Positions 1-10,516 of a stretch of DNA of 64,000 nucleotides are shown piece after piece. The stretch is from an uncultured Alphaproteobacteria bacterium. GTDB lineage: Bacteria > Pseudomonadota > Alphaproteobacteria > Micavibrionales > Micavibrionaceae. Every line of letters starts with the position of its first letter. Within the stretch, counting starts at the first letter, position 1. The position numbers were made by a program, and so were the translations under genes. Under the pieces are notes generated by a model, which saw only the letters and a list, made by a program, of their open reading frames with translations, made no database searches and had not been told where the DNA came from. Location of the stretch: the NCBI GenBank assembly GCA_946480475.1, contig CAMLJM010000011.1, forward strand, positions 1-64,000. The letters are read 5' to 3'.

Positions 1-180
1 AACGCTGGCAGCCATGGGCAGAGCGGTAGGTTGTTCTATATCTATAGTGACAGGCACAGGTGAAGGCGCCGCAGACGCATGCATGAGCGCACCCGGCGTA
101 TCGGCGAGTACATCGTCCATGCCCTGGTCCAGGTGCCATTGCAGGGCGGCAAAGTGAGCGAGCTGTTCAGCGCTTGTCAT
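1..180 (-). CDS. Uracil-DNA glycosylase, family 4 (N-terminal part)
   Basis: Reading leftward from an ATG at 180, an open frame of 60 codons runs off the window edge. Its start (MTSAEQLAHFAALQWHLDQG, then MDDVL) resembles the N-terminus of alphaproteobacterial type-4 uracil-DNA glycosylases, which begin with a short helix of the form LxWYLDxGVDE followed by a low-complexity linker before the catalytic [4Fe-4S] domain. Those enzymes remove uracil from DNA. The gene is divergent from the ETF-QO gene, an arrangement I recall from related genomes. The catalytic domain is outside the window, so the call rests on the N-terminus and context only. Confidence 0.6.
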   Translation of the reverse strand, partial: MTSAEQLAHFAALQWHLDQGMDDVLADTPGALMHASAAPSPVPVTIDIEQPTALPMAASV

Positions 181-291
181 AAAACAAGACGTCCTTCGAT
201 GTTTGGTGTAATCAGCCTTAGAGATTTAACGAATATATTATAAAGTGTTGAAAGACAAATCATCCGCCTCCTGAAGGAGAATTTTCCACAA

Positions 292-1923
292 ATGCCCACC
301 TCTGTACGTCCTGACCGCGAAAGTATGGAATATGACGTTGTGATCGTAGGCGGCGGCCCGGCGGGCCTGTCATGTGCGATCCGTCTGAAGCAGGTCAAAC
401 CTGAAATATCGGTTTGCGTACTGGAAAAAGGTTCTGAAATTGGCGCCCATTTGCTATCGGGCGCGGTTTTTGAAACCAAGGCGCTTGATGAACTGATCCC
501 CGACTGGAAGGAAAAGGGCGCACCGCTGAAAGTGCAGGCCAAGGAAGATAAATTCCTGTTCCTAACCGCGACAAAATCATTCCGTCTGCCCACACCGCCG
601 CAGATGCATAACCATGGCAACTATATTATCTCGCTTGGTTTGCTGGGACGTTGGCTCGCGCAACAAGCTGAAGCGTTGGGCGTTGAAATCTATCCCGGCT
701 TTGCCGCCGCCGAAGTTCTTTATGATGCCAATAATGCAGTGATCGGCGTGGCAACGGGTGATCTGGGTATTGATAAGGAAGGTAACCGCACAGCGAACTT
801 CCAACCCGGTATGGAATTACATGCCAAACAAACTGTGTTTGCTGAAGGTTGCCATGGTTCCCTTACGAAAGCGCTGATTTCTCATTACAATCTGCGTAAA
901 GATTCTGATCCGCAGACATATGGTCTTGGCGTGAAAGAAATCTGGGAGATTCCGGCGGACAAGCATAAAGAGGGCCTTATCATTCACACATTGGGCTGGC
1001 CGATGGACACGCAAACCTATGGCGGTTCATGGATGTATCACCTCGATAACAACATGGTGTCTATCGGGTTTGTGACAGGTCTTGATTACAAAAATCCATA
1101 TCTTTCACCTTTTGAAGAAATGCAGCGTATGAAAACGCATCCTGCCATTCGTCAATATCTGGAAGGGGGCCGCCGAGTGGCTTATGGCGCACGGGCATTG
1201 GTCGAAGGTGGTTTCCAGTCACTGCCGAAACTCTCATTCCCCGGCGGCATCCTGATCGGTGACACAGCGGGCTTCTTAAATGTGCCGAAGATCAAGGGCA
1301 ATCACATGGCGATGAAATCCGGCATGGTGGCCGCTGAATCACTGGCAGCCACGGTGCAGGGCGCCGGGTATGGCGTGGAATGCACGACTTACACAGATAG
1401 CTTGAAGAAAAGCTGGTTGTGGCAGGAATTATATAAGGTCCGTAATATCCGCCCCGGCTTTAATTTCGGCATGTGGTTTGGCCTTGTTCATGCGGCATTC
1501 CAGACTTTGGGCGGCTGGATGTTGCCCTACACACTTAAAAACCACGCTGATTACAAACAATTGAAACGCGCTGATGAAGTGCAGAAGATTGTTTATCCGA
1601 AACCTGATGGCGTTTTGACATTTGATCGTCTGACATCGGTGCGCCTGTCGAACACCATGCATGAAGAAGGGCAACCGAGCCATTTGAAACTGCGCGATCC
1701 TTCCGTGCCGATTGAGGTCAATCTGCCGCTTTATGCCGAGCCGGCACAGCGTTACTGTCCCGCTGCTGTTTATGAGGTGGTGGATCAGGGTGGTGAAAAA
1801 AAATTCGTTATTAATGCTCAGAACTGCGTTCACTGCAAAACCTGCGACATTAAAGATCCATCACAGAATATTGACTGGACTGTCCCGCAAGGTGGCGGCG
1901 GTCCCAATTACACCAATATGTAG
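292..1923 (+). CDS. Electron transfer flavoprotein-ubiquinone oxidoreductase (ETF-QO)
   Basis: Inner-membrane-associated flavoprotein that passes electrons from ETF, reduced by acyl-CoA and other dehydrogenases, to ubiquinone. A dinucleotide-binding motif GGGPAG lies at residues 20-25. The C-terminus carries the ferredoxin-like [4Fe-4S] cluster ligands Cys489, Cys512, Cys515 and Cys518 in the order C-AVYE...C-VH-C-KT-C-DIKDP, which is diagnostic of ETF-QO. At 543 residues it has the family's length. The chosen ATG is preceded by AAGGAG at 274-279. It is followed after 12 bases by a TPR protein gene and then ispE, all on the same strand. Confidence 0.96.
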   Translation: MPTSVRPDRESMEYDVVIVGGGPAGLSCAIRLKQVKPEISVCVLEKGSEIGAHLLSGAVFETKALDELIPDWKEKGAPLKVQAKEDKFLFLTATKSFRLPTPPQMHNHGNYIISLGLLGRWLAQQAEALGVEIYPGFAAAEVLYDANNAVIGVATGDLGIDKEGNRTANFQPGMELHAKQTVFAEGCHGSLTKALISHYNLRKDSDPQTYGLGVKEIWEIPADKHKEGLIIHTLGWPMDTQTYGGSWMYHLDNNMVSIGFVTGLDYKNPYLSPFEEMQRMKTHPAIRQYLEGGRRVAYGARALVEGGFQSLPKLSFPGGILIGDTAGFLNVPKIKGNHMAMKSGMVAAESLAATVQGAGYGVECTTYTDSLKKSWLWQELYKVRNIRPGFNFGMWFGLVHAAFQTLGGWMLPYTLKNHADYKQLKRADEVQKIVYPKPDGVLTFDRLTSVRLSNTMHEEGQPSHLKLRDPSVPIEVNLPLYAEPAQRYCPAAVYEVVDQGGEKKFVINAQNCVHCKTCDIKDPSQNIDWTVPQGGGGPNYTNM

Positions 1924-1935
1924 AAGATAAAAAAC

Positions 1936-3708
1936 ATGAAACAATCACCGCAAAAATCTTTGGGCTTCCTGGTCGCCGGCACATCGTTGATGGTTCTTGC
2001 CGGCTTGATGAGCAATATGCTGCAATCAAATGCCGGCACAAATTCTCCGGCAATGACAGTGCAGAATATAGCTCCGGAAAGCGGCACGGTGGCCCCGGGT
2101 TTTGCAGGCGATTACCTGGCGAGCTATCACGCACAATCACAATATGACTGGAAAAGTGCGAATGAATACTTGGAACGCGTTCTCGCTCAGGATCCTGATA
2201 ACCCCGAGTTGATCCGTCGTTCAATGGTATTGGCCATGGGTGCGGGCCAGATGGAAATCGCCTCCACGCGGGCACGCCAGTTGATGAAACTGATCCCGAA
2301 TGATCCCTCCAATGCGTTAGGCGTGATGATTTTAACGGTTGATGATATTTCGGCTAATCGTCTGGCAGATGCCTTAATCCAGGTTGAGAAAATGCCTGCC
2401 GGTGATATGGCTGATTTTATTCGCCCGATTATCCGCAGCTGGATTTTAGCAGGGCAGGGCAAGTTTGATGTTTCGGGATTCAATCCCACGACTGTGCATC
2501 TTTATCATGCGGCATTGATTGCGATTATGCTTGATAAGCCTGGAAACGCCCGCGAGTTTGCCGACAAGATCGCAGCGACCGAAGGTCTTTCACCGATGGA
2601 AAGCGAACGCACAGCTGATATTTATGCGGCTATCGGCGATCGTGATAAGGCACTGTCTCTTTACAAGGAACTGGTGGCAGAGCGTGCCAACGAAGCGCTG
2701 GAAGAAAAAATTACAGCGGTCAGTAATAAGGATAGTGATCTTTCAATCGTTCTGCGCCCCCTCATGGTAAAGACAGCAGCGCAAGGCGTAGCGCTGGCTA
2801 TGTTTGATATGGCGAATATTCTGTATAACGATCAAACAGACAGCAGCACCAAGCTGTTTGCGCAGATGGCGATTGCACTTGACCCCAACCTGATTGATGC
2901 GCGTTTATTATTGGCGGACTCACTGGCGCGTAACGGCCGTTTGGATGAGGCCATTGGATATTTCCGTGAAATCCCCAAAACACACAAGGCATATCTGCCC
3001 GCACAACGCTATGCGGCTGACCTTCTGGCCGAAGCAGGGCAGACGGAACAGGCGCGCGTAATCCTGAACGAACTATTCACGCAATATAACGACGTGGAAT
3101 CGCTTATACGCGTGGGGGATCTTTATCGTTCGCAGGAAAACTATAAGGATGCGCTTGCGTGGTATAACAAAGCTGCTCACCAGTTGGGCTCCAAGATACC
3201 GGAAGACTACTGGCACCTTTTATATGCGCGCGGCATGGCCTACGAACGCCAGGGGGATTGGAATAAAGCAGAAAGTGATCTGAAAGCGGCGCTGACCTAC
3301 CGTCCTGACCATCCATATCTGCTGAATTATCTGGGTTATGGCTGGGCTGATCAGGGTATGCACCTGGATGAAGCGCTGAAGATGATTGAACGTGCTGTGA
3401 CCTTGCGTCCTTCGGACGGTTATATCACGGACTCTCTCGGCTGGGTTCATTACATGATGGGTAATTACAAGGAATCCATCCCCTATCTGGAGCGTGCGGT
3501 TGAACTTCTGCCTTACGATTCCACTATCAATGATCATCTGGGTGATGCTTATTGGTATGTAGGTCGCCGTCAGGAAGCGCGGTTCCAATGGGAACGGGCG
3601 CATAATTACGCAGAAGATGACAAGCTGAAATCCCAGATCGCTGTTAAGATAGAGCGTGGGTTAGAAGCGCGTACACCCGTGCGTGAAGCCACTCACGAAA
3701 AGCAATAG
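1936..3708 (+). CDS. Tetratricopeptide repeat protein, signal-anchored
   Basis: 590-residue protein starting with a hydrophobic segment (about residues 9-28) that looks like an uncleaved anchor or signal peptide, followed by a superhelical TPR array. The clearest repeats are C-terminal, about residues 390-570, with repeated A/W-Y..A, P and LGYG/LGD signatures (for example DALAWYNKAA and ESIPYLERAVELLP). Such proteins are periplasmic or membrane-tethered scaffolds and the partner cannot be read from sequence. The gene lies between ETF-QO and ispE, with only 6 bases before ispE, so the three are probably one transcript. The ETF-QO/TPR/ispE order is familiar in alphaproteobacteria. Confidence 0.88.
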   Translation: MKQSPQKSLGFLVAGTSLMVLAGLMSNMLQSNAGTNSPAMTVQNIAPESGTVAPGFAGDYLASYHAQSQYDWKSANEYLERVLAQDPDNPELIRRSMVLAMGAGQMEIASTRARQLMKLIPNDPSNALGVMILTVDDISANRLADALIQVEKMPAGDMADFIRPIIRSWILAGQGKFDVSGFNPTTVHLYHAALIAIMLDKPGNAREFADKIAATEGLSPMESERTADIYAAIGDRDKALSLYKELVAERANEALEEKITAVSNKDSDLSIVLRPLMVKTAAQGVALAMFDMANILYNDQTDSSTKLFAQMAIALDPNLIDARLLLADSLARNGRLDEAIGYFREIPKTHKAYLPAQRYAADLLAEAGQTEQARVILNELFTQYNDVESLIRVGDLYRSQENYKDALAWYNKAAHQLGSKIPEDYWHLLYARGMAYERQGDWNKAESDLKAALTYRPDHPYLLNYLGYGWADQGMHLDEALKMIERAVTLRPSDGYITDSLGWVHYMMGNYKESIPYLERAVELLPYDSTINDHLGDAYWYVGRRQEARFQWERAHNYAEDDKLKSQIAVKIERGLEARTPVREATHEKQ

Positions 3709-3714
3709 TTTGTA

Positions 3715-4626
3715 ATGCCTTCGTCTTACCTCAGCGTCATTGCCCCGGCAAAGATCAACCTGTATCTGCACGTTACCGGTCGCCGTGATGATGGTTATCA
3801 CATGCTCGATAGCCTGATGGTGTTTGCTGATGTAGCGGACCTTGTCACCATCCATGCGGCCAGCAAATTCTCTTTTGCCATTGAGGGCGCCTATGCCAGC
3901 GCTTTCGGTGCTCAGGATCGTGACGCGACAAAGGACAGTAAAAATCTGGCTGTGCGTGCGGCCTATGCCTGCGCGGCCCATTTTAACAGGCCGCTCGATT
4001 TTCGCATTACGCTGGCTAAAAATGTGCCTCTGGCCTCTGGTATTGGCGGCGGTTCCGCCGACGCAGCAGCCGTGATTTGGGGGTTGATCCGTTTCTGGGG
4101 GCTGAAACCGCCTCCCTTGTCATCGTTGATGCCGCTTCTGCTTTCGTTGGGTGCCGATGTGCCGGTTTGTTATCTTTGTCATGCGACACATGTCACAGGC
4201 ATTGGTGAAAATCTGCGTCCGCTGGACCATTTGCCGGAGTGGTCTGCTGTCTTGGTCAACCCGCGCCAAAGCTGTTCCACACCGGCTATATTTCAGGCGT
4301 ATAAAGAAAGGGGTCAGGCATTTTCAGCGCCGCTGCAAATGCCGGAGGGGCTGGATGATCAACGTCAATTGCTCTCTTTCCTAAACGCGCAGAAGAATGA
4401 TCTGGAAGCAGCGGCTATCAACCAGATCCCTGTGATCGCAGATGTCAAAGAAACGTTGGGGCGTACTACAGGTGTCGAACTTGTGCGCATGAGCGGCAGC
4501 GGGGCCACAGTCTTCGGGCTTTATGCAGATCCTGATAATGCGGCACAAGCTGCGGAAATGATCCAGACGCAGCGCCCTTCATGGTGGGTGCGCGCCTGCG
4601 TACTTAACCGTGTGGTAAGGTATTGA
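3715..4626 (+). CDS. ispE: 4-diphosphocytidyl-2-C-methyl-D-erythritol kinase
   Basis: GHMP-superfamily kinase of the MEP isoprenoid pathway. It phosphorylates the 2-hydroxyl of CDP-methylerythritol. Visible are the N-terminal substrate-binding motif APAKINLYLHV (residues 8-18) with a DGYHMLDSL segment, the ATP-binding glycine-rich loop PLASGIGGGSADAA in the middle, and the C-terminal MSGSGATVFGL motif. Length (303 residues) is normal. The gene starts 6 bases after the TPR protein stop and its own stop abuts the end of the convergent PodJ-like gene. Confidence 0.96.
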   Translation: MPSSYLSVIAPAKINLYLHVTGRRDDGYHMLDSLMVFADVADLVTIHAASKFSFAIEGAYASAFGAQDRDATKDSKNLAVRAAYACAAHFNRPLDFRITLAKNVPLASGIGGGSADAAAVIWGLIRFWGLKPPPLSSLMPLLLSLGADVPVCYLCHATHVTGIGENLRPLDHLPEWSAVLVNPRQSCSTPAIFQAYKERGQAFSAPLQMPEGLDDQRQLLSFLNAQKNDLEAAAINQIPVIADVKETLGRTTGVELVRMSGSGATVFGLYADPDNAAQAAEMIQTQRPSWWVRACVLNRVVRY

Positions 4627-6849
4627 TTATTCCTGAGAGCCCATTTCCTGAGACAGCATATGTACCAGCAGGGCTTCGTTCGCACGGCCATCGGCGTTCA
4701 GGTCATGACTTTTCTGGTATGAACGAATGGCATCGGCCATGACATCGCTATAGAGGCCATCTGCCGGACCGGGATACAAGCCGTAATTCATCAGTTGTTC
4801 CTGAATTTGCGCCACAACGCTGGAATCTACGGTAGAGGAAGAACGACTACGCGCTGATTTTGTGGCGCTCGCGGGGGCAGGTGCTGCCGCTTCTTCGTCC
4901 AGGGGCAGTACAGGAATATCATTCGCAGAAGGGGCGGCCTTCACAGGTGTGGTCGCTGGTGCTGATACAGGGGTAATCACAGCGGGTGCCGCATTAGCAG
5001 GGGCTGCCACAGGTTTTACAGCTTCATTATCAAGTACGGCTTTACGTTTAATATAGATGTCCTGAATGCGCGCTTCGCTGTAACCCATGCTCTTGGCAAG
5101 CTGGTTGAGGGCGGCTTTGCCCTCGGGGCTGCCTTGCTCGGCGGCACGGTTATACCAGTAAACAGCATCTTCCACCTGTGGGCTGCCCAGCAAACCATTC
5201 TCATAGATGAGGCCGAGATTGTACGAGGCTTCAAGAATGCCTGCACGGGCAGCGCTTTCAAAGTTAGAGGCCGCTTTCTGCGGATTATATTCAGTACCAA
5301 CGCCCTCTATATAAGCGATACCCAGATTATATTGCGCTTCCGGATGGTTTTGTGCCGCTGCGGCTTTATACCAGTTAATGGCTTTGGCGGTATCTTGCGT
5401 AACACCCAGGCCCTGATGGTAAAGAACGCCCAGATTATAACGGGCATTCGGCACACCGTTCAGGGCTGCTTCTTCAAACCATTGTGCTGCACGGGTGAAG
5501 TCGGTTCTGACGCCACCTTGACCCGCTGTATATAAAGCAGCCAGATCGTGCTGCGCTTCCGGAACACCCTCAAACGCCTTATCTTCAACGCCCTTTATAG
5601 CAGTAGGCAGGCTGGCATCAGCTTCGATGCGCTGCTTCAGGGGGCGTGAATCTTTCTGTGCTTTCAGAAAATCATCAACCGCCGCGTCCTTAGCAGGCTC
5701 TTTGCTGACAGGTTTCTGCAACTCAGGCACTGGTGGTGTTGCGATATCCTGTGGGATGCCGCCCGCGCCGGGCGCTATATTGTTCAGCGCCGAGGCAAGC
5801 GCATCGGGATCATCATTCAGCATCGCCACAAGTTCATCATCGCTTTTCGCGAGAATGTCTTCGGCGGGGGCCATATCCACCACATTCGGGGCAATCGGGG
5901 CTGTGGCTGTCGCAGTTAAATCTGTCGTTTCAGCGGGTGTTTCAACCGGTGTCGGCTGGGGGATATTGTCAATCGCGGCAACAATATCTGCTGTTGTCGG
6001 GTCCTGAGGTGAAATCAGGTTTTCAACATGGGTGCGCACTTCTTGTGTATACGGTGTTTCATTCTTTTCATAAGTATCGCGGATATCCGGCAGGTCGGCA
6101 GATGCATAGGGCGGTGTTGCCAGCGGATTATCGTTCGTATTGATTGTGGTGCGTGTTTCCGGCTGTGCAAAACGGGTTTGCGGAATGGATTGATAAACGC
6201 CCCAGCTTAAGCCTGCAATCAATGCAAAGACAGCCGCTGTAGATGCCAGTTGACGCAGTATCTTATTCTGCCAGACGTTTTCATTTTCGTTTGCTGGTTT
6301 TGGTATGCGGGCACTGGGGTCGCTTACAGCGCGATTCTGGTCACTCATCAGCACGAGTGATTTTGCATTCAGTGCCGTTTGTGTTTCGACAACGGCCTCC
6401 TCAATGCGCTCCAGCTTACGCAGCATGCGCGCTTTGTCTTGTGTGATCTGATCAATACGACGCGCCAGACGGTTTTGTTGGTTGATGGCGTCTTCAATGC
6501 GCTCGGCCAGTAACACGGCCTTTTGCATCTTCTGCATTTGCGCGGCGTAGTCGCGCTCCATCTTTTCCTGACGGGTTCGTATTTCTTCTTCAAAGGCCGC
6601 TTGCTTGTTGACTTTATTCTCAAGCGCTTCGATCAGGTCGGCATAACGGCCCACCGTTTCTTTCATCTCCAGGCGTTCACGTTCACTGCGGATCAGGCGC
6701 TCACCCAGTTGCCCCAGCAGCAGCAGGACGCGATCGTCTTTCTCAGGTTCGAACGCCGGTGTGCGGGGCGCAATATCATCATCCGTTTCGTAACGGCGCT
6801 GCGCACGCATATTGGTATAAAGAAACTCGCGGACGTCTTTGCCTGACAC
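4627..6849 (-). CDS. PodJ-like polarity protein: coiled coil, TM, SEL1 repeats, PG-binding domain
   Basis: 740 residues with a bipartite plan. Residues about 40-165 are a charged cytoplasmic coiled coil. Residues about 201-218 are one transmembrane helix. A long acidic, Pro/Thr-rich periplasmic linker follows, then at least four SEL1/TPR-like repeats (about 430-580, with A..YNLG.xYxxG signatures), an Ala/Pro linker, and a C-terminal peptidoglycan-binding type 1 domain (about 668-735, ending with LYPGPADGLYSDVMADAIRSYQK type spacing). This order matches the Caulobacter polar factor PodJ, but it is shorter. I infer a role linking envelope and pole or division site. The start is GTG at 6847-6849 with a GGGAG ribosome site upstream. 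It converges with ispE. Confidence 0.75.
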   Translation of the reverse strand: MSGKDVREFLYTNMRAQRRYETDDDIAPRTPAFEPEKDDRVLLLLGQLGERLIRSERERLEMKETVGRYADLIEALENKVNKQAAFEEEIRTRQEKMERDYAAQMQKMQKAVLLAERIEDAINQQNRLARRIDQITQDKARMLRKLERIEEAVVETQTALNAKSLVLMSDQNRAVSDPSARIPKPANENENVWQNKILRQLASTAAVFALIAGLSWGVYQSIPQTRFAQPETRTTINTNDNPLATPPYASADLPDIRDTYEKNETPYTQEVRTHVENLISPQDPTTADIVAAIDNIPQPTPVETPAETTDLTATATAPIAPNVVDMAPAEDILAKSDDELVAMLNDDPDALASALNNIAPGAGGIPQDIATPPVPELQKPVSKEPAKDAAVDDFLKAQKDSRPLKQRIEADASLPTAIKGVEDKAFEGVPEAQHDLAALYTAGQGGVRTDFTRAAQWFEEAALNGVPNARYNLGVLYHQGLGVTQDTAKAINWYKAAAAQNHPEAQYNLGIAYIEGVGTEYNPQKAASNFESAARAGILEASYNLGLIYENGLLGSPQVEDAVYWYNRAAEQGSPEGKAALNQLAKSMGYSEARIQDIYIKRKAVLDNEAVKPVAAPANAAPAVITPVSAPATTPVKAAPSANDIPVLPLDEEAAAPAPASATKSARSRSSSTVDSSVVAQIQEQLMNYGLYPGPADGLYSDVMADAIRSYQKSHDLNADGRANEALLVHMLSQEMGSQE

Positions 6850-7241
6850 GTCATTGCTCCCGGCTCTTTAAAAGCCTTCTACTTTTTATCTATGGATTAT
6901 GACCAGCAGTATAGCGATGCCCCTGCGCGCGACCAAGGAATTTCCCTTGTGAGGCCAACCTCATCCACACTTTATATTTAAGGATTATTACGTTTTAACA
7001 GGTTTTTTTATTTTCAATAATATTGACAGCGTGGCATACGTTTTTGCTGCGGGGCCAGTTGCGACCAGCTCAAGAAAATGCATTTTTCTAAAATAGATCT
7101 CCCCGTCATTGAAAAGTAATAGTCAAATTTGAAATTTAAATGTCTTTGTCCGTTCCTTCCGAACCCTAAGGCCTTCAAAGACATAAAAAATCTGGACTAA
7201 GGACCAGAGGTTGTTCAATATACGGGCTTGAGGGTGCTTGT
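6850..7241. other. Intergenic region between two divergent genes
   Basis: This 392-base, AT-rich stretch separates the start of the PodJ-like gene (leftward) from the start of a hybrid histidine kinase gene (rightward), so it must hold promoters for both. A TTGACA hexamer occurs near 7023 but has no convincing -10 partner. I found no small gene, no GGAAC-type promoter and no strong hairpin. Confidence 0.5.
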
Positions 7242-10157
7242 ATGAAATTCAAAGACAGCCTTTCCATTCAACTGACTTCTGTTTTCCTGCTAACGTGTGT
7301 TTTGCTCAGTTGCGTAATTATCTTCATTGAGCGGGAATATGTGCTTGGCTATCTTAGAGAACAGGCCCTGGAACAGCACACCATCGCGGGAAACCGGATC
7401 ATTGAGCATCTTAATAACCGCCTTGCCGTGGCAAGAGTTATGGCCAACAACCTGGCTGATCTGGCGCTTGTGCTACCTAAAACCGAGGCAGATTTTAAAA
7501 GGGATTTGCCGGTTATTATGGACTACATGGCGGCGCGGAACTTCATCGCGGGCGGTGGGGTATGGCCCGAACCAGGCTGGTTTACCGAGGGAACGGCGCG
7601 TAGAAGCTTTTTCTGGGGGCGTAATCAGGCTGGCGCTCTGGAGTATTATGATTCTTACAATGACCCTAACGGTAACGGTTATCATCATGAAGAATGGTAT
7701 GTGCCTGCGAAATATGTGAAGAGCGGTCAGTGCTATTGGTCAAAATCATATGTGGACCCTTATTCCTTTCAGCCCATGGTGACATGTACGGTCCCGATCC
7801 GGGAATCTGGTCAGTTCGTAGGGGTTTCTACAATCGACCTGAAGCTTGAGGGCGTAAGCGCAATCCTTCAGGAGAGTGTCAAATTTTTAGGCGGATATGC
7901 TTTCGCTATAGATAGAAATAACAAGTTTCTGGCATTTCCATCCGAAGAAAGCGTTCAGACGGGGGGCAACGGTACAGAAGTAGAGCGTAAGGAATATATT
8001 GATTTAGATACAATGGCCAAGCGCTTCCCCGCCTTTCAGATGTTGACGGACAGGCTAAAGAAACACGCTCAGGATAGAAGAGATCTGGAAACAGGGCAGG
8101 ACAAGCAGCAAATTGGTGAAATTGCAAAAGCGCTGAGCGATAACAGTTACCAGATAGAGCAGGCAGAGGCAGAAAGAATTGCCGCACTGTTGATTGAAAG
8201 GCAGGCTTCAAAAAGCTCTCATGATATGTTTGTTAAGCCTGTGCATATCAGCATTGCAGACGATATCCTGCTGAAGGAACCTGTCTATATCAGTGTTTTT
8301 ATTTTGCCTGAAACCGGCTGGAAACTTGTCCTGGTTACGCCAAAAAGATTTCTGGTGGACAAGGCCAATGCCATATCTCTTAAAGTCGGCATAGTGACAT
8401 TGTGCGCCATTTTGCTGGTTCTGACGGGGTTCTTCTTTCTCATCCAGCAACTGCTGATTGCCCCCATGAGGGACATCATCAGGAAGCTTAAAGAGGGGGC
8501 GTCAACAAGTGAAGGTGTGATTTATCTCAATGATAAATCATCAAACGAAATCGGACAGATCGCCCGGTGGTATAACAGGCGGTTGCTTGAGCTTGTGGAT
8601 GCAAAATCGCAGGCCGAAAGCGCTAACCTCGCTAAATCAAATTTTCTGGCCAACATGAGCCATGAAATCCGGACGCCGATGAATGGAATCATTGGCCTCA
8701 CGAGACTTCTGGATGATACGGACCTGAACAAAGATCAGAAGCAGTCTGTAGAGGCGATCCTGAAATCCAGTGAATCTTTGTTATTGCTCCTGAACGATAT
8801 TCTCGATCTTTCAAAGATTGAAGCCGGAGAACTGAATCTGGAAGAGCTTCCCTTCAATTTGAAGGCAAGCATGAGGCATGTTATCGACCTGATGTCGCCT
8901 ATCGCCAGCAAAAAAGGCATCGTTCTGAACTTAAAATATGATGATGATGCCGTTACAAGCGTCATAGGCGATCCTACCCGGATCGGGCAAGTGATCACGA
9001 ACTTGGTTGGAAATGCGCTGAAGTTCACAGAGCAGGGTTCTGTTACGCTCAGCATTTCAGCGCCAAACGACCCTCAATCAGATAAGACGACTGTTACCTT
9101 TATTATTGAGGACACCGGGATCGGCATTCCGGAGGAAGCACAAGGCAATTTATTTCAGAAATTTTCTCAAGCTGATACATCGACAAGCCGGAAGTTTGGC
9201 GGAACCGGCCTGGGACTTGTGATCTGCAAGAATTTGGTGAATGCGATGGGGGGTGATATCTCATTCAAGAGCGCACCCGGGAAAGGCACTGTATTTACGG
9301 TGAAAATCCCGCTCAGAAAGGCCAGCACCGAAATAGTGGGAGATGATAGAATCAGATCCAGCTTGCAACGGCTCCAGTCCAGCCATGAATTTGCCAAGAA
9401 AAAAATCCTTGTCGTTGACGACCACCCTGTGAATATGCTTTTTGCGCGCAAGCTCCTCACGAAGATGGGATTCGAGAATATTGATGATGCGGTGGACGGT
9501 GTTCAGGCCGTTAAAAAATTTACTGAATCGGATCCCCCCTATGCCATCATCCTGATGGATTGCCAGATGCCTGAGATGGATGGTTTTGAGGCGTCAAGAA
9601 ATATCAGGAACTGGGAAGCTGATCGAAAAGCGAAAAGAACCCCCATTATCGCCATGACTGCCAATGCCATGGAAGGGGATCGTGAGCGTTGCCTGCAGGC
9701 GGGCATGGATGATTACCTAAGCAAGCCCGTCAACCCTGACAAGTTGCACGATGTAATGTTCAAATGGATTCTGGGGCAAGACGCGGATGAGAAGGGGCAG
9801 TCTCCCCATGCTGAAGCTGATAAGGCCATTGTAGACATGGCTCAACTTGATCTTTTCACAGATGGTGATCTTGAGCAGGAAAAAATGCTGGCTTCTGTTT
9901 TCATGGATGTAGGGCTGGGTAGCTTGCAGATCCTTGAGGAGCATATTCGGGGCATGAATTCGAATGATCAGTGGAGAATGGCTTCCCACAAATTAAAGGG
10001 TTCTTCTGCTCAGATTGGCGCAAATAAATTATCACAATTCTGCGCCGCTGCTGAAAAGGCGGAAAGCGAAAATATGGAACAGAAAAGCCTGCTCATACAG
10101 GATATCAAAAAGGGGTTTGAAGAGGTTTCACTTTTCTTCAAGAGCAGGCATATATAG
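7242..10157 (+). CDS. Hybrid sensor histidine kinase (PDC/Cache-HAMP-HisKA-HATPase-REC-Hpt)
   Basis: 971-residue multistep phosphorelay sensor. TM helix about 10-30; periplasmic PDC/Cache-type sensor about 35-370; second TM helix about 375-400; HAMP about 400-455; HisKA with phospho-acceptor His474 in NMSHEIRTP; HATPase with N box ([10 protein letters not shown]), G1 (DTGIGI) and G2 (GGTGLGL); receiver domain with Asp773 in [11 protein letters not shown]; and a C-terminal Hpt domain with His916 in [12 protein letters not shown]. All catalytic residues are present. The ligand is unknown. The Cache domain is typical for small-molecule sensing. No cognate output regulator is adjacent. GAGGG at about 7230 precedes the ATG. 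Confidence 0.93.
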   Translation: MKFKDSLSIQLTSVFLLTCVLLSCVIIFIEREYVLGYLREQALEQHTIAGNRIIEHLNNRLAVARVMANNLADLALVLPKTEADFKRDLPVIMDYMAARNFIAGGGVWPEPGWFTEGTARRSFFWGRNQAGALEYYDSYNDPNGNGYHHEEWYVPAKYVKSGQCYWSKSYVDPYSFQPMVTCTVPIRESGQFVGVSTIDLKLEGVSAILQESVKFLGGYAFAIDRNNKFLAFPSEESVQTGGNGTEVERKEYIDLDTMAKRFPAFQMLTDRLKKHAQDRRDLETGQDKQQIGEIAKALSDNSYQIEQAEAERIAALLIERQASKSSHDMFVKPVHISIADDILLKEPVYISVFILPETGWKLVLVTPKRFLVDKANAISLKVGIVTLCAILLVLTGFFFLIQQLLIAPMRDIIRKLKEGASTSEGVIYLNDKSSNEIGQIARWYNRRLLELVDAKSQAESANLAKSNFLANMSHEIRTPMNGIIGLTRLLDDTDLNKDQKQSVEAILKSSESLLLLLNDILDLSKIEAGELNLEELPFNLKASMRHVIDLMSPIASKKGIVLNLKYDDDAVTSVIGDPTRIGQVITNLVGNALKFTEQGSVTLSISAPNDPQSDKTTVTFIIEDTGIGIPEEAQGNLFQKFSQADTSTSRKFGGTGLGLVICKNLVNAMGGDISFKSAPGKGTVFTVKIPLRKASTEIVGDDRIRSSLQRLQSSHEFAKKKILVVDDHPVNMLFARKLLTKMGFENIDDAVDGVQAVKKFTESDPPYAIILMDCQMPEMDGFEASRNIRNWEADRKAKRTPIIAMTANAMEGDRERCLQAGMDDYLSKPVNPDKLHDVMFKWILGQDADEKGQSPHAEADKAIVDMAQLDLFTDGDLEQEKMLASVFMDVGLGSLQILEEHIRGMNSNDQWRMASHKLKGSSAQIGANKLSQFCAAAEKAESENMEQKSLLIQDIKKGFEEVSLFFKSRHI

Positions 10158-10230
10158 ATCAACGGCTGTGTATCTTGATAAGTTTCCGACGTATCATAAA
10201 GGGATAGTATCGTAATGATAATATTAACAA

Positions 10231-10449
10231 TTGAACGCCGCGTTTTTGAATGACGCGGGGATTGGCAATTCTTGTCGGCTGTTCTTATCAATAGGTGTTT
10301 TCTTACATATGAATGGGTATGCTCTTGGTGCCGATCAAGTTGATGCTATCCAGACTATAACGGCTCTGGCGGCTGGCGATATTGAAGAAAAGGATATGGC
10401 ATTCTGGATCAGAAAGAATAGTAAAGAAATTAAGCGTGCGAAACGCTAA
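10231..10449 (+). pseudogene. Remnant of a Doc/Fic-family toxin (C-terminal part)
   Basis: A 72-codon open frame with no good start (TTG) or ribosome site. From residue 25 on (FLHMNGYALGADQVDAIQTI, then TALAAGDIEEKDMAFWI) it matches the C-terminal pattern of Doc proteins (FLxxNGYxLxAxxxE...LAxGxxxEExxAxWL). Just before it, AAFLNDAGIGNSCRL looks like a decayed Fic motif (HxFxDGNKRT): the His is Asn or Ala, residues are inserted before GN, and Lys and Arg are disturbed. The N-terminal two thirds and the Phd-type antitoxin are missing. It lies in the 359-base gap between the hybrid kinase and a monooxygenase. It is probably non-functional. Confidence 0.6.
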
Positions 10450-10516
10450 ATGGGTTGCAAATCATTCCCCTGAATAAAGTTTACAATGAGACGGAAGTAC
10501 ATTATCCATTACTGGT

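Noticed and set aside
7020..7060. Sigma-70-like promoter (TTGACA near 7023)
   Set aside because: No acceptable -10 hexamer at 16-18 bases. A lone hexamer in AT-rich DNA is weak evidence.
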